Source: Pectobacterium fontis (GTDB lineage Bacteria; Pseudomonadota; Gammaproteobacteria; Enterobacterales; Enterobacteriaceae). From it: 64,000 bases of DNA. The notes under the pieces were generated by a model. That model did not search any database, was not told where the DNA came from, and saw only the letters and a program-made list of their open reading frames with translations. The DNA lies in assembly GCF_000803215.1 (NCBI RefSeq), contig NZ_JSXC01000024.1, positions 92,527-156,526 of the forward strand, in the 5' to 3' direction. A program made the position numbers and the translations under genes. Below are positions 17,503 to 27,641 of this stretch, piece by piece (the stretch's first letter is position 1; the number at the start of each line of letters is the position of its first letter).

Positions 17503-18642
17503 ATGTTTGAATATGAAGTCTTACGTTTTATCTGGTGGCTGTTGATCGGTATTTTGCTGATTGGCTTCGCTATCACCGATGGTTTTGACATGGGCGTGGG
17601 TATTCTGGTGCGCCTGATGGGGCGGGGTGATACCGAACGCCGTGTCATGATTAACAGTATTGCGCCGCACTGGGACGGTAACCAGGTGTGGTTAATCACC
17701 GCTGGCGGTGCGTTGTTTGCCGCCTGGCCGATGGTTTACGCCGCTGCGTTTTCCGGTTTTTATGTGGCGATGATCCTGGTGTTGGCCTCGCTGTTTTTTC
17801 GTCCTGTCGGTTTCGATTATCGCTCGAAAATTGAAGATCCACGCTGGCGTGGCATGTGGGATTGGGGCATCTTCATCGGTAGCTTTGTCCCGCCGGTTGT
17901 GATTGGCGTGGCGTTTGGCAACCTGTTGCAAGGTGTGCCGTTCCATGTCGATGAATATCTGCGTCTGTACTACACCGGAAACTTCTTCCAACTGCTGAAT
18001 CCGTTTGGTCTGTTGGCGGGTGTGGTGAGTCTGACGATGATTCTTGCTCAGGGGGCGACCTACCTGATGATGCGAACCACGGGCGATCTGCATGTGCGTT
18101 CCAAATCTGCCGCGCAGATTTCCGCGTTGGTAATGATGGTAGCATTTGCTCTGGCTGGCGTGTGGGTAGTTTACGGTATTGATGGTTATGTAGTGACATC
18201 GGCGATTAACACCGCTGCTGAATCTAACCCACTGCGTAAGGAAGTCGCTCATCAGGCCGGAGCCTGGTTGATCAACTTCAATAACCATCCGATCTTGTGG
18301 GCTATTCCTGCGCTGGGCGTAGTACTGCCTGTACTGACTACCCTTATGGCACGCGCAGAGAAAGGCGCATGGGCATTCCTGTTCTCTTCTCTGACTATCG
18401 CGTGTGTGATTCTGACTGCCGGGATTGCCATGTTCCCGTTCATCATGCCGTCAGTGACTGTGCCTAACGTCAGTTTGACGATATGGGATGCGACATCAAG
18501 CCTGCTGACGCTGAAAGTGATGACTGTCGTTGCGATTATTTTCGTTCCTATCGTGCTTTCTTATACCGCATGGTGCTACTACAAGATGTTCGGTCGCATT
18601 ACCAAAGAGCAGATTGAGCAAAACACTCACTCACTGTACTAA
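17503..18642 (+). CDS. cydB: Cytochrome bd-I ubiquinol oxidase subunit II
   Basis: The 379-residue partner of CydA with about eight to nine membrane helices. The proton-channel Asp region FAITDGFDMGVGIL and the SIAPHWDGNQVWLI signature are present at the N-terminus. It lies 13 bp after cydA with ribosome-binding site CAGGAG. Confidence 0.98.
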   Translation: MFEYEVLRFIWWLLIGILLIGFAITDGFDMGVGILVRLMGRGDTERRVMINSIAPHWDGNQVWLITAGGALFAAWPMVYAAAFSGFYVAMILVLASLFFRPVGFDYRSKIEDPRWRGMWDWGIFIGSFVPPVVIGVAFGNLLQGVPFHVDEYLRLYYTGNFFQLLNPFGLLAGVVSLTMILAQGATYLMMRTTGDLHVRSKSAAQISALVMMVAFALAGVWVVYGIDGYVVTSAINTAAESNPLRKEVAHQAGAWLINFNNHPILWAIPALGVVLPVLTTLMARAEKGAWAFLFSSLTIACVILTAGIAMFPFIMPSVTVPNVSLTIWDATSSLLTLKVMTVVAIIFVPIVLSYTAWCYYKMFGRITKEQIEQNTHSLY

Positions 18643-18658
18643 GTAAGGAGCTTAATTT

Positions 18659-18775
18659 ATGTGGTATTTTGCCTGGATACTCGGAACGCTTCTTGCTTGC
18701 TCACTGGGGATTATTACCGCCCTGGCACTTGAGCAGAGTGAGGCAAGCAAAGTGGCTGAAGAAGATAAGCAATGA
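18659..18775 (+). CDS. cydX: Cytochrome bd-I accessory subunit CydX
   Basis: A 38-residue single-helix protein starting MWYFAWILGTLLACS, nearly identical in its first half to E. coli CydX (37 residues), which is needed for a stable bd oxidase. Ribosome-binding site AAGGAG. Its stop overlaps the start of ybgE (ATGA). Confidence 0.95.
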   Translation: MWYFAWILGTLLACSLGIITALALEQSEASKVAEEDKQ

Positions 18776-19065
18776 GTGATCTGGTCGATAAACTCTATCG
18801 CCGGATGGATAAGAGCCCGATAAGGGCTCTTTCCCTCATCATGGCGTTGCTGCTGGCGGGCTGTGTGTTCTGGGATCCGGCGCGCTTTGCGGCGCGTACC
18901 AGTGAACTTGCGGTTTGGCAGGGGCTGCTGTTGATTTGGGCTGTTTGTGCTGGCGTAGTTCACGGCGTGGGTTTCCGTCCACATCACCTGTTCTGGCGTG
19001 CGTTTTTTGCACCATTTCCTGCCTTTGTGATCCTGTGCGCAGGATTGTACTATTTCTTCGGCTAA
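18772..19065 (+). CDS. ybgE: Cyd operon protein YbgE
   Basis: A 97-residue inner-membrane protein with three hydrophobic segments and conserved LRALSLIMALLLAGC-like and GVVHGVGFRP stretches (E. coli YbgE, 97 residues). It is coupled to cydX by a 4-bp overlap. It belongs to the cyd operon; its biochemical role is not settled. Confidence 0.93.
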   Translation: MSDLVDKLYRRMDKSPIRALSLIMALLLAGCVFWDPARFAARTSELAVWQGLLLIWAVCAGVVHGVGFRPHHLFWRAFFAPFPAFVILCAGLYYFFG

Positions 19066-19087
19066 ATTAGTCTCCTATTCCATTTAG

Positions 19088-19117
19088 TTATGGGTTGCTT
19101 GCAGCCCATAATTATTT
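19088..19117 (+). terminator. Terminator after ybgE
   Basis: TTATGGG/CCCATAA stem with loop TTGCTTGCAG followed by TTATTTTATTT. It separates the cyd and tol-pal units. Confidence 0.6.
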
Positions 19118-19198
19118 TATTTCCTCTGTCACAATCCATTCCAAACCTCATTTCTCTTGCGTATAGTAGCGAGGTTTAATGCATTACTGGGATGTAGA

Positions 19199-20286
<1,088 letters not shown>

Positions 20287-20298
20287 TCAGGGGGGATC

Positions 20299-20724
20299 AT
20301 GGCACGAGTACGCAGAGGCCGTCGTGAGCTGAAATCCGAGATCAACATCGTTCCGCTACTGGACGTGCTGTTGGTGTTGTTGCTGATTTTTATGGCGACA
20401 GCGCCGATTATCACGCAGAGCGTTGAGGTGGATCTGCCTGATGCGACCGACTCAAAAACGGTCTCCAGCAACGACAATCCACCCGTGATCGTAGAAGTTT
20501 CAGGCATAGGGCAATACAGCCTGGTTGTTGAGCAAAACCGTATGGAACAGCTTCCGGCAGAGCAGGTGGTTGCTGAAGCGCAATCACGGCTGTCAACCAA
20601 TCCCAAGACGGTCTTTTTGATTGGTGGCGCGAAGGATGTTCCTTATGATGAGATCATTAAAGCGTTGAATTTGTTGCATCAGGCTGGCGTGAAATCCGTT
20701 GGATTGATGACGCAACCGATTTAA
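20299..20724 (+). CDS. tolR: Tol-Pal system protein TolR
   Basis: The 141-residue MotB/ExbD-like partner of TolQ. A single N-terminal helix contains the proton-carrying Asp (PLLDVLLVLLLIFMATAP). A periplasmic dimerisation domain follows. Ribosome-binding site AGGGGG. Confidence 0.97.
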   Translation: MARVRRGRRELKSEINIVPLLDVLLVLLLIFMATAPIITQSVEVDLPDATDSKTVSSNDNPPVIVEVSGIGQYSLVVEQNRMEQLPAEQVVAEAQSRLSTNPKTVFLIGGAKDVPYDEIIKALNLLHQAGVKSVGLMTQPI

Positions 20725-20788
20725 ATGAGTGCATCACGGTAATGATCGTTAAGCCTATTTCTGGCAACACTGTTTTTGGGAATCGCTT

Positions 20789-21964
20789 GTGTTAAAGGCA
20801 AACGAACAAAACGATAAGCTGAAACGTGCCGTTATTATTTCGGCCGTTTTGCACATCATACTGATTGCTTTGCTGCTCTGGAGTTCGTCGACGCAAACGA
20901 TGGATGCCAGCGGAGGCGGTGGAGGCTCGTCCATTGATGCCGTAATGGTCGATCCTAGTGCTGTGGTGGAGCAGTATAATCGTCAACAGCAGCAACAGAC
21001 CGATGCGAAACGTTCTGAACAACTGCGTCAAAAGCAGGCTGAACGGCAGGCTGAAGAGCTCCAGCAGAAGCAAGCGGCTGAACAGCAACGTCTGAAAGAG
21101 CTGGAAAAAGAGCGCCTGCAAGCGCAGGAAGAAGCGAAAAAGCAGGCTCAGGAACAGGCTGAACAACGTAAGCAGTCTGAAGCGGCTGCACAGCAGGCGA
21201 AAGAACAGCAGAAGCAAGCCGAAGCCGCCGCTGCAAAAGCGAAGGCAGAAGCTGAACAGCAGGCGAAAGCGGCGGCGGATGCCAGAAAGAAAGCGGAAGA
21301 CGAGGCGAAGAAACAAGCTGCTGCGGCCGCTGCTGCTAAGAAACAGGCGGAAGAAGAGGCGAAAGAAAAAGCCGCTGAAGCCGCCAAGCAGAAGGCAGCA
21401 GAAGCGGCTAAAGCAGAGGCCGCAAAGGCCGCCGCAGAAGCAGAGCAGGCTAAACAAAAAGCAGCGGCTGAAGCCGCAAAACAAAAGGCGGAAGCTGATG
21501 CTGCTAAGAAAGCAGAAGCAGCCGCAGCGGCGAAGAAAGCCGCAGATGATAAAAAGAAAGCAGCGGCAGAGGCGGCTAAGCAGGAAAGTGCTGTTGATGA
21601 TTTACTGGGCGGGCTGTCTTCATCGAAAAATGCGCCGAAGTCCGGCGGTGGCGCGCCTGCGGGCGCGGGTAACAATAAGAAGAGCGGTGCATCTGGTGCG
21701 GCGCTGGATAGTTATGGTAGCCAGGTGCGTTCAGCCATTCAGAGCAAGTTTTATGACTGGCAGCTTTACAAAGGGCGTACCTGTACATTACGGATTAAAC
21801 TGGCGCCAGATGGTCTGCTGATTGATGTCACTGCTGAAGGGGGCGATCCGGCGTTATGTCAGGCGGCGATTGCGGCTGCCAAACAAGCCAGAATACCGAA
21901 GCCACCGAGTACAGATGTTTATGAGGCTTTCAAAAACGCGCCGATAGACTTTAAACCGCAGTAA
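20789..21964 (+). CDS. tolA: Cell envelope integrity protein TolA
   Basis: Links the TolQR motor to Pal/TolB at the outer membrane. The start is a GTG at 20789. Domain I is one inner-membrane helix (residues about 14-34). Domain II is a long Ala/Lys/Glu/Gln helix (residues about 65-260) made of degenerate AA-K/E repeats. Domain III is the C-terminal domain with two cysteines (RTCTLRIKLAPDG and PALCQAA). It is 391 residues against 421 in E. coli; the difference is in the repetitive helix, which varies between species. Confidence 0.97.
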   Translation: MLKANEQNDKLKRAVIISAVLHIILIALLLWSSSTQTMDASGGGGGSSIDAVMVDPSAVVEQYNRQQQQQTDAKRSEQLRQKQAERQAEELQQKQAAEQQRLKELEKERLQAQEEAKKQAQEQAEQRKQSEAAAQQAKEQQKQAEAAAAKAKAEAEQQAKAAADARKKAEDEAKKQAAAAAAAKKQAEEEAKEKAAEAAKQKAAEAAKAEAAKAAAEAEQAKQKAAAEAAKQKAEADAAKKAEAAAAAKKAADDKKKAAAEAAKQESAVDDLLGGLSSSKNAPKSGGGAPAGAGNNKKSGASGAALDSYGSQVRSAIQSKFYDWQLYKGRTCTLRIKLAPDGLLIDVTAEGGDPALCQAAIAAAKQARIPKPPSTDVYEAFKNAPIDFKPQ

Positions 21965-22030
21965 CCGGGCTGTTTACCCAATAGATTTAAGATTATTACG
22001 ATGGTAAATAAACCAGGTTATGTTGTTTTG

Positions 22031-22059
22031 TTGACATTGGTTTGTTTTTGTTAAAATTC
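22031..22059 (+). promoter_or_regulatory. Possible internal promoter before tolB
   Basis: Perfect TTGACA at 22031 followed by AAATTC (17-bp spacer) or TAAAAT (15-bp spacer). It lies in the 138-bp tolA-tolB gap. Confidence 0.45.
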
Positions 22060-22102
22060 TGCTAATTTATCGTAGACTTCGCGTCTGGATAAGGGAGATG
22101 AG

Positions 22103-23395
22103 ATGAAGCAAGTACTAAAAGTTGCAGTAGGCTTTTTAATGCTGTGGGCCGCGGTTCTGCACGCGGAAGTACGTATAGAGATTACCCAAGGGGTTGATTC
22201 TGCACGTCCTATCGGCGTTGTTCCGTTCAAGTGGGCGGGGGCCGGCGCGGCACCAGAAGACGTAGGCGGTATTGTGGGAGCTGATTTGCGTAACAGTGGC
22301 AAATTCAATCCGATCGACGCAAACCGCATGCCGCAACAGCCCGCAACGGCATCTGAAGTGACGCCTGCCGCCTGGACGGCACTGGGCATTGATGCGGTTG
22401 TTGTTGGGCAGGTTCAACCGAGTGCCGATGGCAGCTATCTGGTTTCTTACCAACTGGTTGATACCTCGGGTAACCCGGGTAGCGTTTTGGCGCAGAACCA
22501 GTTCAAAGTGACCAAGCAGTGGTTGCGCTATGCTGCACACACGGCCAGTGATGAAGTGTTTGAAAAACTGAGTGGTATCAAAGGTGCCTTCCGCACCCGT
22601 ATTGCTTACGTTGTGCAGACCAACGGCGGGCAGTTCCCTTATGAACTGCGCGTTGCAGACTATGACGGCTATAACCAATTTGTTGTGCACCGCTCACCAC
22701 AGCCCCTGATGTCTCCGGCCTGGTCTGCTGACGGCAGCAAACTTGCCTATGTTACGTTTGAAAGTGGTCGTTCTGCTCTGGTTATCCAAACGCTGGCAAA
22801 TGGTGCGATTCGTCAGGTCGCTTCTTTCCCTCGTCACAACGGCGCGCCTTCTTTCTCACCTGATGGTAGCAAACTGGCGTTCGCGCTCTCTAAAAGCGGT
22901 AGCCTGAACCTGTATGTGATGAATCTGGGATCCGGGCAGATCAGCCAGGTGACTGACGGTCGCAGCAACAACACCGAACCAACCTGGTTCCCTGACAGCC
23001 AGACCTTAGCCTATACTTCAGATCAGGCTGGGCGTCCTCAGGTTTATAAAGTTAATGCTAACGGCGGTGCGCCACAACGTCTGACCTGGGAAGGTTCTCA
23101 GAATCAGGACTCTGATGTGAGCGCCGACGGGAAATTTTTGGTAACGGTTGGCTCTAATGGTGGAGCGCAACATATTTCCAAGCTGGATCTGGTAACGGGT
23201 GCCGTACAAGTATTAACGGACACGTTCCTGGACGAAACGCCAAGTATCGCACCGAATGGCACGATGGTGATCTACAGCTCCAAACAAGGACTGGGATCAG
23301 TGCTACAGTTGGTTTCGACAGATGGACGTTTCAAAGCGCGTCTTCCGGCTACTGATGGACAGGTTAAATTCCCTGCCTGGTCGCCGTATCTATAA
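22103..23395 (+). CDS. tolB: Tol-Pal periplasmic beta-propeller protein TolB
   Basis: 430 residues as in E. coli. The signal peptide runs to about residue 21 ([12 protein letters not shown]). An alpha/beta domain binds TolA, then a six-bladed propeller binds Pal. The [22 protein letters not shown] and [11 protein letters not shown] blade motifs are visible from residue about 205. Confidence 0.97.
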   Translation: MKQVLKVAVGFLMLWAAVLHAEVRIEITQGVDSARPIGVVPFKWAGAGAAPEDVGGIVGADLRNSGKFNPIDANRMPQQPATASEVTPAAWTALGIDAVVVGQVQPSADGSYLVSYQLVDTSGNPGSVLAQNQFKVTKQWLRYAAHTASDEVFEKLSGIKGAFRTRIAYVVQTNGGQFPYELRVADYDGYNQFVVHRSPQPLMSPAWSADGSKLAYVTFESGRSALVIQTLANGAIRQVASFPRHNGAPSFSPDGSKLAFALSKSGSLNLYVMNLGSGQISQVTDGRSNNTEPTWFPDSQTLAYTSDQAGRPQVYKVNANGGAPQRLTWEGSQNQDSDVSADGKFLVTVGSNGGAQHISKLDLVTGAVQVLTDTFLDETPSIAPNGTMVIYSSKQGLGSVLQLVSTDGRFKARLPATDGQVKFPAWSPYL

Positions 23396-23434
23396 GTACA
23401 GATATGTACAATAAACTCGTCAAAGGACAAAGAA

Positions 23435-23944
23435 ATGCAATTCAATAAAGTGCTGAAAGGCCTGATGTTGGCTCTGCCGGTACTGGCAGTGGCCGCTTGT
23501 AGCTCCAACAAGAATGCGGACAATGACCAATCTTCCATGGGCGCTGGCAGCAACGGCATGATGGACGGCGGTAACATGTCTTCTTCTGAGCAAGCTCGTT
23601 TGCAGATGCAAGAATTACAGCGTAACAACATCGTTTATTTCGGTCTGGACAAGTACGATGTTAGCTCTGAATTCGCTCAGATGCTGGACGCACACGCTGC
23701 ATTCCTGCGTAGCAACCCGTCTTACAAAGTGACTATCGAAGGTCATGCTGACGAACGTGGTACGCCAGAATACAACATCGCTCTGGGTGAGCGTCGTGCC
23801 AATGCGGTACAAATGTACCTGCAAGGTAAAGGCGTTTCTTCCGATCAGATCTCTATCGTTTCTTACGGTAAAGAGAAACCAGCCGTTCTCGGTCATGACG
23901 AAGCGGCGTATGCCAAAAACCGTCGTGCCGTTCTGGTATATTAA
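23435..23944 (+). CDS. pal: Peptidoglycan-associated lipoprotein
   Basis: Outer-membrane lipoprotein of 169 residues. The signal ends with lipobox VAAC (Cys22). The C-terminal OmpA-like domain (from about residue 60) has the peptidoglycan-binding Asp/Arg motif in [20 protein letters not shown]. It forms the outer-membrane end of the Tol-Pal machine. Confidence 0.98.
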   Translation: MQFNKVLKGLMLALPVLAVAACSSNKNADNDQSSMGAGSNGMMDGGNMSSSEQARLQMQELQRNNIVYFGLDKYDVSSEFAQMLDAHAAFLRSNPSYKVTIEGHADERGTPEYNIALGERRANAVQMYLQGKGVSSDQISIVSYGKEKPAVLGHDEAAYAKNRRAVLVY

Positions 23945-23953
23945 GAGAATCGC

Positions 23954-24730
23954 ATGAGCAGTAACTTCAGACGTCACCTGTTGGGTCTGTCGTTACTGGT
24001 TGGCGTAGCGGTCCCCTGGGCCGCTACTGCCCAAGCGCCAATCAGTAATGTCGGCTCAGGCTCGGTCGAAGACCGTGTCACTCAATTGGAGCGTATCTCT
24101 AACGCTCACAGTCAGCTTTTAACTCAACTTCAACAACAGCTCTCTGATACCCAACGTGATATTGACAGTCTCCGAGGGCAGATCCAGGAAAGTCAGTATC
24201 AGTTGAATCAGGTTGTTGAACGGCAGAAGCAGATCTATCAGCAGATTGATGGATTAAGTTCGCAATCCTCTTCTACACCGACGACAGACGGCGCACCTGC
24301 CTCTGCTGCGGGTACTGATACCGGTGCCGCCAATACGGCGGCACCGGCCAGTACGGGTGATGCGAATACGGATTACAATGCCGCTGTTGCACTCGTGCTG
24401 GAGAAAAAACAGTACGATCAGGCTATCAGCGCATTTCAGGCATTCGTCAAGAAGTACCCGGATTCAACGTATCAGCCTAATGCCAACTATTGGCTTGGTC
24501 AGTTGAATTACAACAAGGGGAAAAAAGACGACGCGGCGTATTATTTCGCCAGTGTTGTCAAAAATTATCCCAAGTCACCTAAAAGTGCCGAGGCATTGCT
24601 GAAGGTTGGGGTGATCATGCAGGAAAAGGGTCAGGCTGATAAAGCTAAGGCCGTTTACCAGCAAGTTGTAAAAATGTACCCCAATACAGAAAGTGCAAAG
24701 CAGGCACAGAAGCGTTTATCTGCCTCGTGA
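23954..24730 (+). CDS. cpoB: Cell division coordinator CpoB
   Basis: Periplasmic TPR protein (YbgF family), 258 residues. A signal peptide of about 26 residues is followed by an N-terminal trimeric coiled coil (VEDRVTQLERISNAHSQLL and on). A Thr/Ala-rich linker and C-terminal TPRs (YDQAISAFQAFVKKYPDS, NYWLGQLNYNKG) complete it. In E. coli it couples PBP1B activity with Tol constriction. Last gene of the tol-pal unit. Confidence 0.95.
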   Translation: MSSNFRRHLLGLSLLVGVAVPWAATAQAPISNVGSGSVEDRVTQLERISNAHSQLLTQLQQQLSDTQRDIDSLRGQIQESQYQLNQVVERQKQIYQQIDGLSSQSSSTPTTDGAPASAAGTDTGAANTAAPASTGDANTDYNAAVALVLEKKQYDQAISAFQAFVKKYPDSTYQPNANYWLGQLNYNKGKKDDAAYYFASVVKNYPKSPKSAEALLKVGVIMQEKGQADKAKAVYQQVVKMYPNTESAKQAQKRLSAS

Positions 24731-24743
24731 TTTTGTCTTAATT

Positions 24744-24780
24744 GGCACAAAAATCGCCCATCATGAGCGATTTTTGTGCC
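24744..24780 (+). terminator. Terminator hairpin after cpoB
   Basis: Perfect 14-bp arms GGCACAAAAATCGC and GCGATTTTTGTGCC with a 9-base loop, 13 bp after the stop. The T-run lies within the 3' arm. Confidence 0.75.
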
Positions 24781-24827
24781 TTGGCGTCTTAAGAGTAAGC
24801 AATTAAACAGTTTTTTAAGAAAATAGG

Positions 24828-24855
24828 TTGCGCTGAAAATTTAAATCAGTAATAT
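24828..24855 (+). promoter_or_regulatory. Promoter of the tRNA-Lys unit
   Basis: TTGCGC at 24828 and TAATAT at 24850 with a 16-bp spacer, followed by a GC-rich discriminator (GTGCCGCC) as in stringently controlled tRNA promoters. Confidence 0.6.
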
Positions 24856-24905
24856 GTGCCGCCGTTGCCAAGGCAAACAGTAAGACGCTAAAGCAGCATG
24901 AAATT

Positions 24906-24981
24906 GGGTCGTTAGCTCAGTCGGTAGAGCAGTTGACTTTTAATCAATTGGTCGCAGGTTCGAATCCTGCACGACCCACCA
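24906..24981 (+). tRNA. tRNA-Lys(TTT), copy 1
   Basis: 76-nt cloverleaf beginning GGGTCGTTAGCTCAG, with anticodon loop CTTTTAA, T-arm GGTTCGAATCC and encoded CCA. Identical to copy 2. E. coli has tRNA-Lys copies after cpoB at the same place (lysT region). Confidence 0.98.
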
Positions 24982-25125
24982 ATTTCAACTATGATAGTTG
25001 GTTTTGAATCGTGAAGGATGAGAACCATAAGGTTCGACAAAATCGGCAGTATCGATTTTGAACAACGCGAAAGCGTGGGCCCGAAGGGCGAGTCCGTAGG
25101 ACGAGTAATCCTGCACGACCCACCA
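24982..25125 (+). repeat. rtT-like spacer unit 1 ending in a copy of the tRNA-Lys 3' end
   Basis: The 26 bases from AATCCTGCACGACCCACCA through ATTTCAA at the 3' end of tRNA copy 1 (24963-24988) recur at 25107-25132, 144 bp later, without a preceding cloverleaf. Just before the copy is a run of tiny hairpins: CGC-GAAA-GCG, GCCC-GAA-GGGC and GTCC-GTA-GGAC. This resembles the rtT repeats of the E. coli tyrT operon, which also carry a tRNA 3'-end copy. Confidence 0.7.
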
Positions 25126-25164
25126 ATTTCAAGAGCAGCAAGTATCAAAGCAGTTCCGCATTGC

Positions 25165-25240
25165 GGGTCGTTAGCTCAGTCGGTAGAGCAGTTGACTTTT
25201 AATCAATTGGTCGCAGGTTCGAATCCTGCACGACCCACCA
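25165..25240 (+). tRNA. tRNA-Lys(TTT), copy 2
   Basis: Identical in all 76 positions to copy 1, with encoded CCA. Presumably transcribed with copy 1. Confidence 0.98.
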
Positions 25241-25490
25241 CTCCCAGCAGTAGATTTCCTTTCTCAAATAATTTCATTTTAAATAGCATATAGCTCGTGT
25301 CGTGTGGGTGAGAACCTGCGCTCAGGTTCGAGCCGAGCGAAGCGAGACAGCAACGCGTTAGCGTTGACCCCGCAGGGGCGAGGCCGAAGGCCGAGTCATC
25401 CTGCACGACCCACCACTTCGGCAATAAATTTCCTTCCTCGAATAAATTCATTTTAAATCATATATCGCACGTGTCGTGTCGGTGAGATAA
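25241..25490 (+). repeat. rtT-like repeat units 2 and 3 (partial) after tRNA-Lys copy 2
   Basis: A tRNA 3'-end copy (ATCCTGCACGACCCACCA) stands at 25398-25415, 175 bp after the CCA of tRNA copy 2. The roughly 75 bases following each CCA (25241 and 25416) are about 80% alike, both including ATTTCATTTTAAAT-like and CGTGTCGTGT-GGTGAGA stretches. Between lie hairpins GC-GAA-GC, AACGC-GTTA-GCGTT, CCCC-GCA-GGGG and GGCC-GAA-GGCC. The period is close to the 178 bp of E. coli rtT repeats. Confidence 0.7.
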
Positions 25491-25638
25491 AACCCATTAT
25501 CGTTTTCTGCTTGTTAAGGCTTTGCGGTATATTAGGTGTTTTATCCCTCTACAGCCCGTCCGGGACGATTTTCTGATCCTATCGAGCAAGGGAATCATTG
25601 CCACAGGGCAGTGTGCGTAGCCCTGTTTAGGAAGATAT

Positions 25639-26355
25639 ATGATTGGTCCGTTGATTAATGGTGGCGCTATCTTGATTGGTAGTGGTCTGGGCATTGCTTT
25701 ACGTCGTTTTATCCCTCAGCGTTTGCAGGATGGCCTGCCCCCCGCGTTTGCGATGGTGTCGATTGCCATGGGTATCACGCTGGTTGTTAAAGTCCAGCAG
25801 TTGCCTGCGGTGGCGTTGGCTATCGTGATTGGTGTGGCGCTAGGTGAGTTGCTACGTATGGAATCTGGCGTGCAGTGGGCTGGTACGATGATCCAGAAAG
25901 GGTTAAATCACGTTTTGCCTGCACAGGAGCACCGTTTACCGCAGGATGTTTACACTCAGAATTTTACTGCATTAATTGTCCTGTTTTGTGCCAGCGGCAC
26001 CGGTGTGGTTGGTGCGTTAACGGAAGGGCTAACTGGCGATTATCAACTGCTGATCATCAAATCGACCTTGGATATCTTCACCGCGCTGATTTTTTCCATC
26101 ACGCTCGGCCTTGCCGTGATGTCGATTGCGATACCGCAGATGATTGTCCAGATGCTATTGTTCTTCTCCGCCAAATTGATTATGCCCTTTATGACCGAGG
26201 TTACGATGGGCGATTTTTCTGCATGTGGCGGGATTATCATGATTGCGGTAGGACTGCGGATCGCACAGATAAAATCATTTGCGGTGGTTAACTTCCTTCC
26301 TGCTTTAGTCCTGGTTATTCCCATCTCGCTGTACTGGCATCGTTTTTTTGCTTAA
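25639..26355 (+). CDS. DUF554 family inner-membrane protein (YqgA-like)
   Basis: 238 residues with seven or so hydrophobic segments. It begins MIGPLINGGAILIGSGLG, the usual opening of the DUF554 family (E. coli YqgA), and contains GVVGALTEGLTGDYQLLIIKSTLD. It is a predicted transporter-like protein with no established substrate. Ribosome-binding site AGGAAG. It stands alone between the tRNA unit and nadA. Confidence 0.85.
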   Translation: MIGPLINGGAILIGSGLGIALRRFIPQRLQDGLPPAFAMVSIAMGITLVVKVQQLPAVALAIVIGVALGELLRMESGVQWAGTMIQKGLNHVLPAQEHRLPQDVYTQNFTALIVLFCASGTGVVGALTEGLTGDYQLLIIKSTLDIFTALIFSITLGLAVMSIAIPQMIVQMLLFFSAKLIMPFMTEVTMGDFSACGGIIMIAVGLRIAQIKSFAVVNFLPALVLVIPISLYWHRFFA

Positions 26356-26521
26356 ATCTTTATCGCTTTTTAAGCATATTAAACAGATTGTCGGTATTCT
26401 AGAAAAAAAACCGCGACTTCAGGCCGTGTTTTCGGTATTTTGTTTAGGATAGAAAACCCCTTGGTGCTGGTGATGAATCCGTATCAGGGGGTAACCCGAG
26501 TTGTCATCGCGGAAATCCATA

Positions 26522-27583
26522 ATGAGCATCCTTTTTGATAGCAATGAAACCATTTATCCGTTTCCGCCGAAGCCGCGACCCTTGTCTGCTGAGGCGAAAC
26601 AGCACTACCGTAGCAGGATAAAAACGCTGTTACGGGAAAGAAACGCCGTTATGGTCGCGCATTATTATACCGATCCTGAAATTCAGGCGCTGGCAGAAGA
26701 AACCGGCGGCTGCGTGGCAGATTCGCTGGAAATGGCGCGATTTGGCAGCACCCATTCAGCATCGACGCTGCTAGTGGCTGGGGTTCGCTTTATGGGGGAA
26801 ACCGCCAAGATACTCAACCCGGAAAAGACGATTCTGATGCCTACGCTGGCGGCTGAATGCTCGCTCGATCTCGGTTGCCCTGTCGATGAGTTCAGCCGTT
26901 TCTGCGACGCACACCCAGATCGAACGGTTGTCGTTTATGCCAATACTTCTGCGGCGGTAAAAGCCCGTGCCGATTGGGTAGTCACCTCCAGTATCGCTGT
27001 GGAACTGATTGAACATTTGGATAGTCTGGGAGAAAAAATTATCTGGGCGCCGGACCGTCATCTGGGAAGCTATGTCCAAAAGCAGACCGGTGCGGATGTT
27101 TTGTGCTGGCAAGGCGCGTGCATTGTGCATGACGAATTTAAAACGCAGGCGCTCAAGCACATGAAAATTCTGCACCCGGATGCGGCCATTTTGGTACATC
27201 CAGAATCGCCTCAGAGTGTGGTAGAGATGGCGGATGCTGTGGGATCAACCAGCCAACTGATTCAGGCGGCGAAAACGCTGCCGCAGCGCGAGCTGATTGT
27301 GGCGACCGATCGCGGTATTTTCTACAAAATGCAGCAGTCTTGCCCGGAGAAAACATTGCTGGAAGCGCCGACAGCGGGGGAAGGAGCAACCTGCCGCAGT
27401 TGCGCTCACTGCCCATGGATGGCAATGAATGGACTGGAGGCGATTGCTAACGGTTTGGAACAAGGTGGTAATGCTCATGAGATTCAGGTTGATGCTTCCC
27501 TGCGAGAAGGCGCGCTAATCCCGCTGAATCGCATGCTAGATTTTGCGGCGTCGCTAAAATTGCGTGTGAAAGGGAATGCCTGA
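26522..27583 (+). CDS. nadA: Quinolinate synthase
   Basis: [4Fe-4S] enzyme joining iminoaspartate and dihydroxyacetone phosphate to make quinolinate for NAD synthesis. The start is chosen at the ATG at 26522 ([18 protein letters not shown]), giving 353 residues as in E. coli-type NadA (347). Cluster cysteines are in [22 protein letters not shown] and [14 protein letters not shown]. pnuC follows after 58 bp, as in E. coli. Confidence 0.97.
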   Translation: MSILFDSNETIYPFPPKPRPLSAEAKQHYRSRIKTLLRERNAVMVAHYYTDPEIQALAEETGGCVADSLEMARFGSTHSASTLLVAGVRFMGETAKILNPEKTILMPTLAAECSLDLGCPVDEFSRFCDAHPDRTVVVYANTSAAVKARADWVVTSSIAVELIEHLDSLGEKIIWAPDRHLGSYVQKQTGADVLCWQGACIVHDEFKTQALKHMKILHPDAAILVHPESPQSVVEMADAVGSTSQLIQAAKTLPQRELIVATDRGIFYKMQQSCPEKTLLEAPTAGEGATCRSCAHCPWMAMNGLEAIANGLEQGGNAHEIQVDASLREGALIPLNRMLDFAASLKLRVKGNA

Positions 27584-27641
27584 CGGGGCTTCTGGGCATC
27601 TTAATAGAGACTTTTTACAATCATTGAGACAGGGTGGTGAG

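Noticed and set aside
20792..21675. Long ORFs on the minus strand opposite tolA (230 and 175 codons)
   Set aside because: They are Leu/Phe/Arg- or Ala/Ser-rich shadows of the Ala/Lys/Glu repeat codons of tolA and have no ribosome-binding sites.
25018..25451. ORFs across the tRNA-Lys repeats on both strands
   Set aside because: They read through tRNA genes and their repeat copies; the sequence is explained by RNA elements.
26441..26460. Possible NadR box (TGTTTA-N6) before nadA
   Set aside because: Only one half-site is present; the second half (AAAACC) does not match TAAACA.
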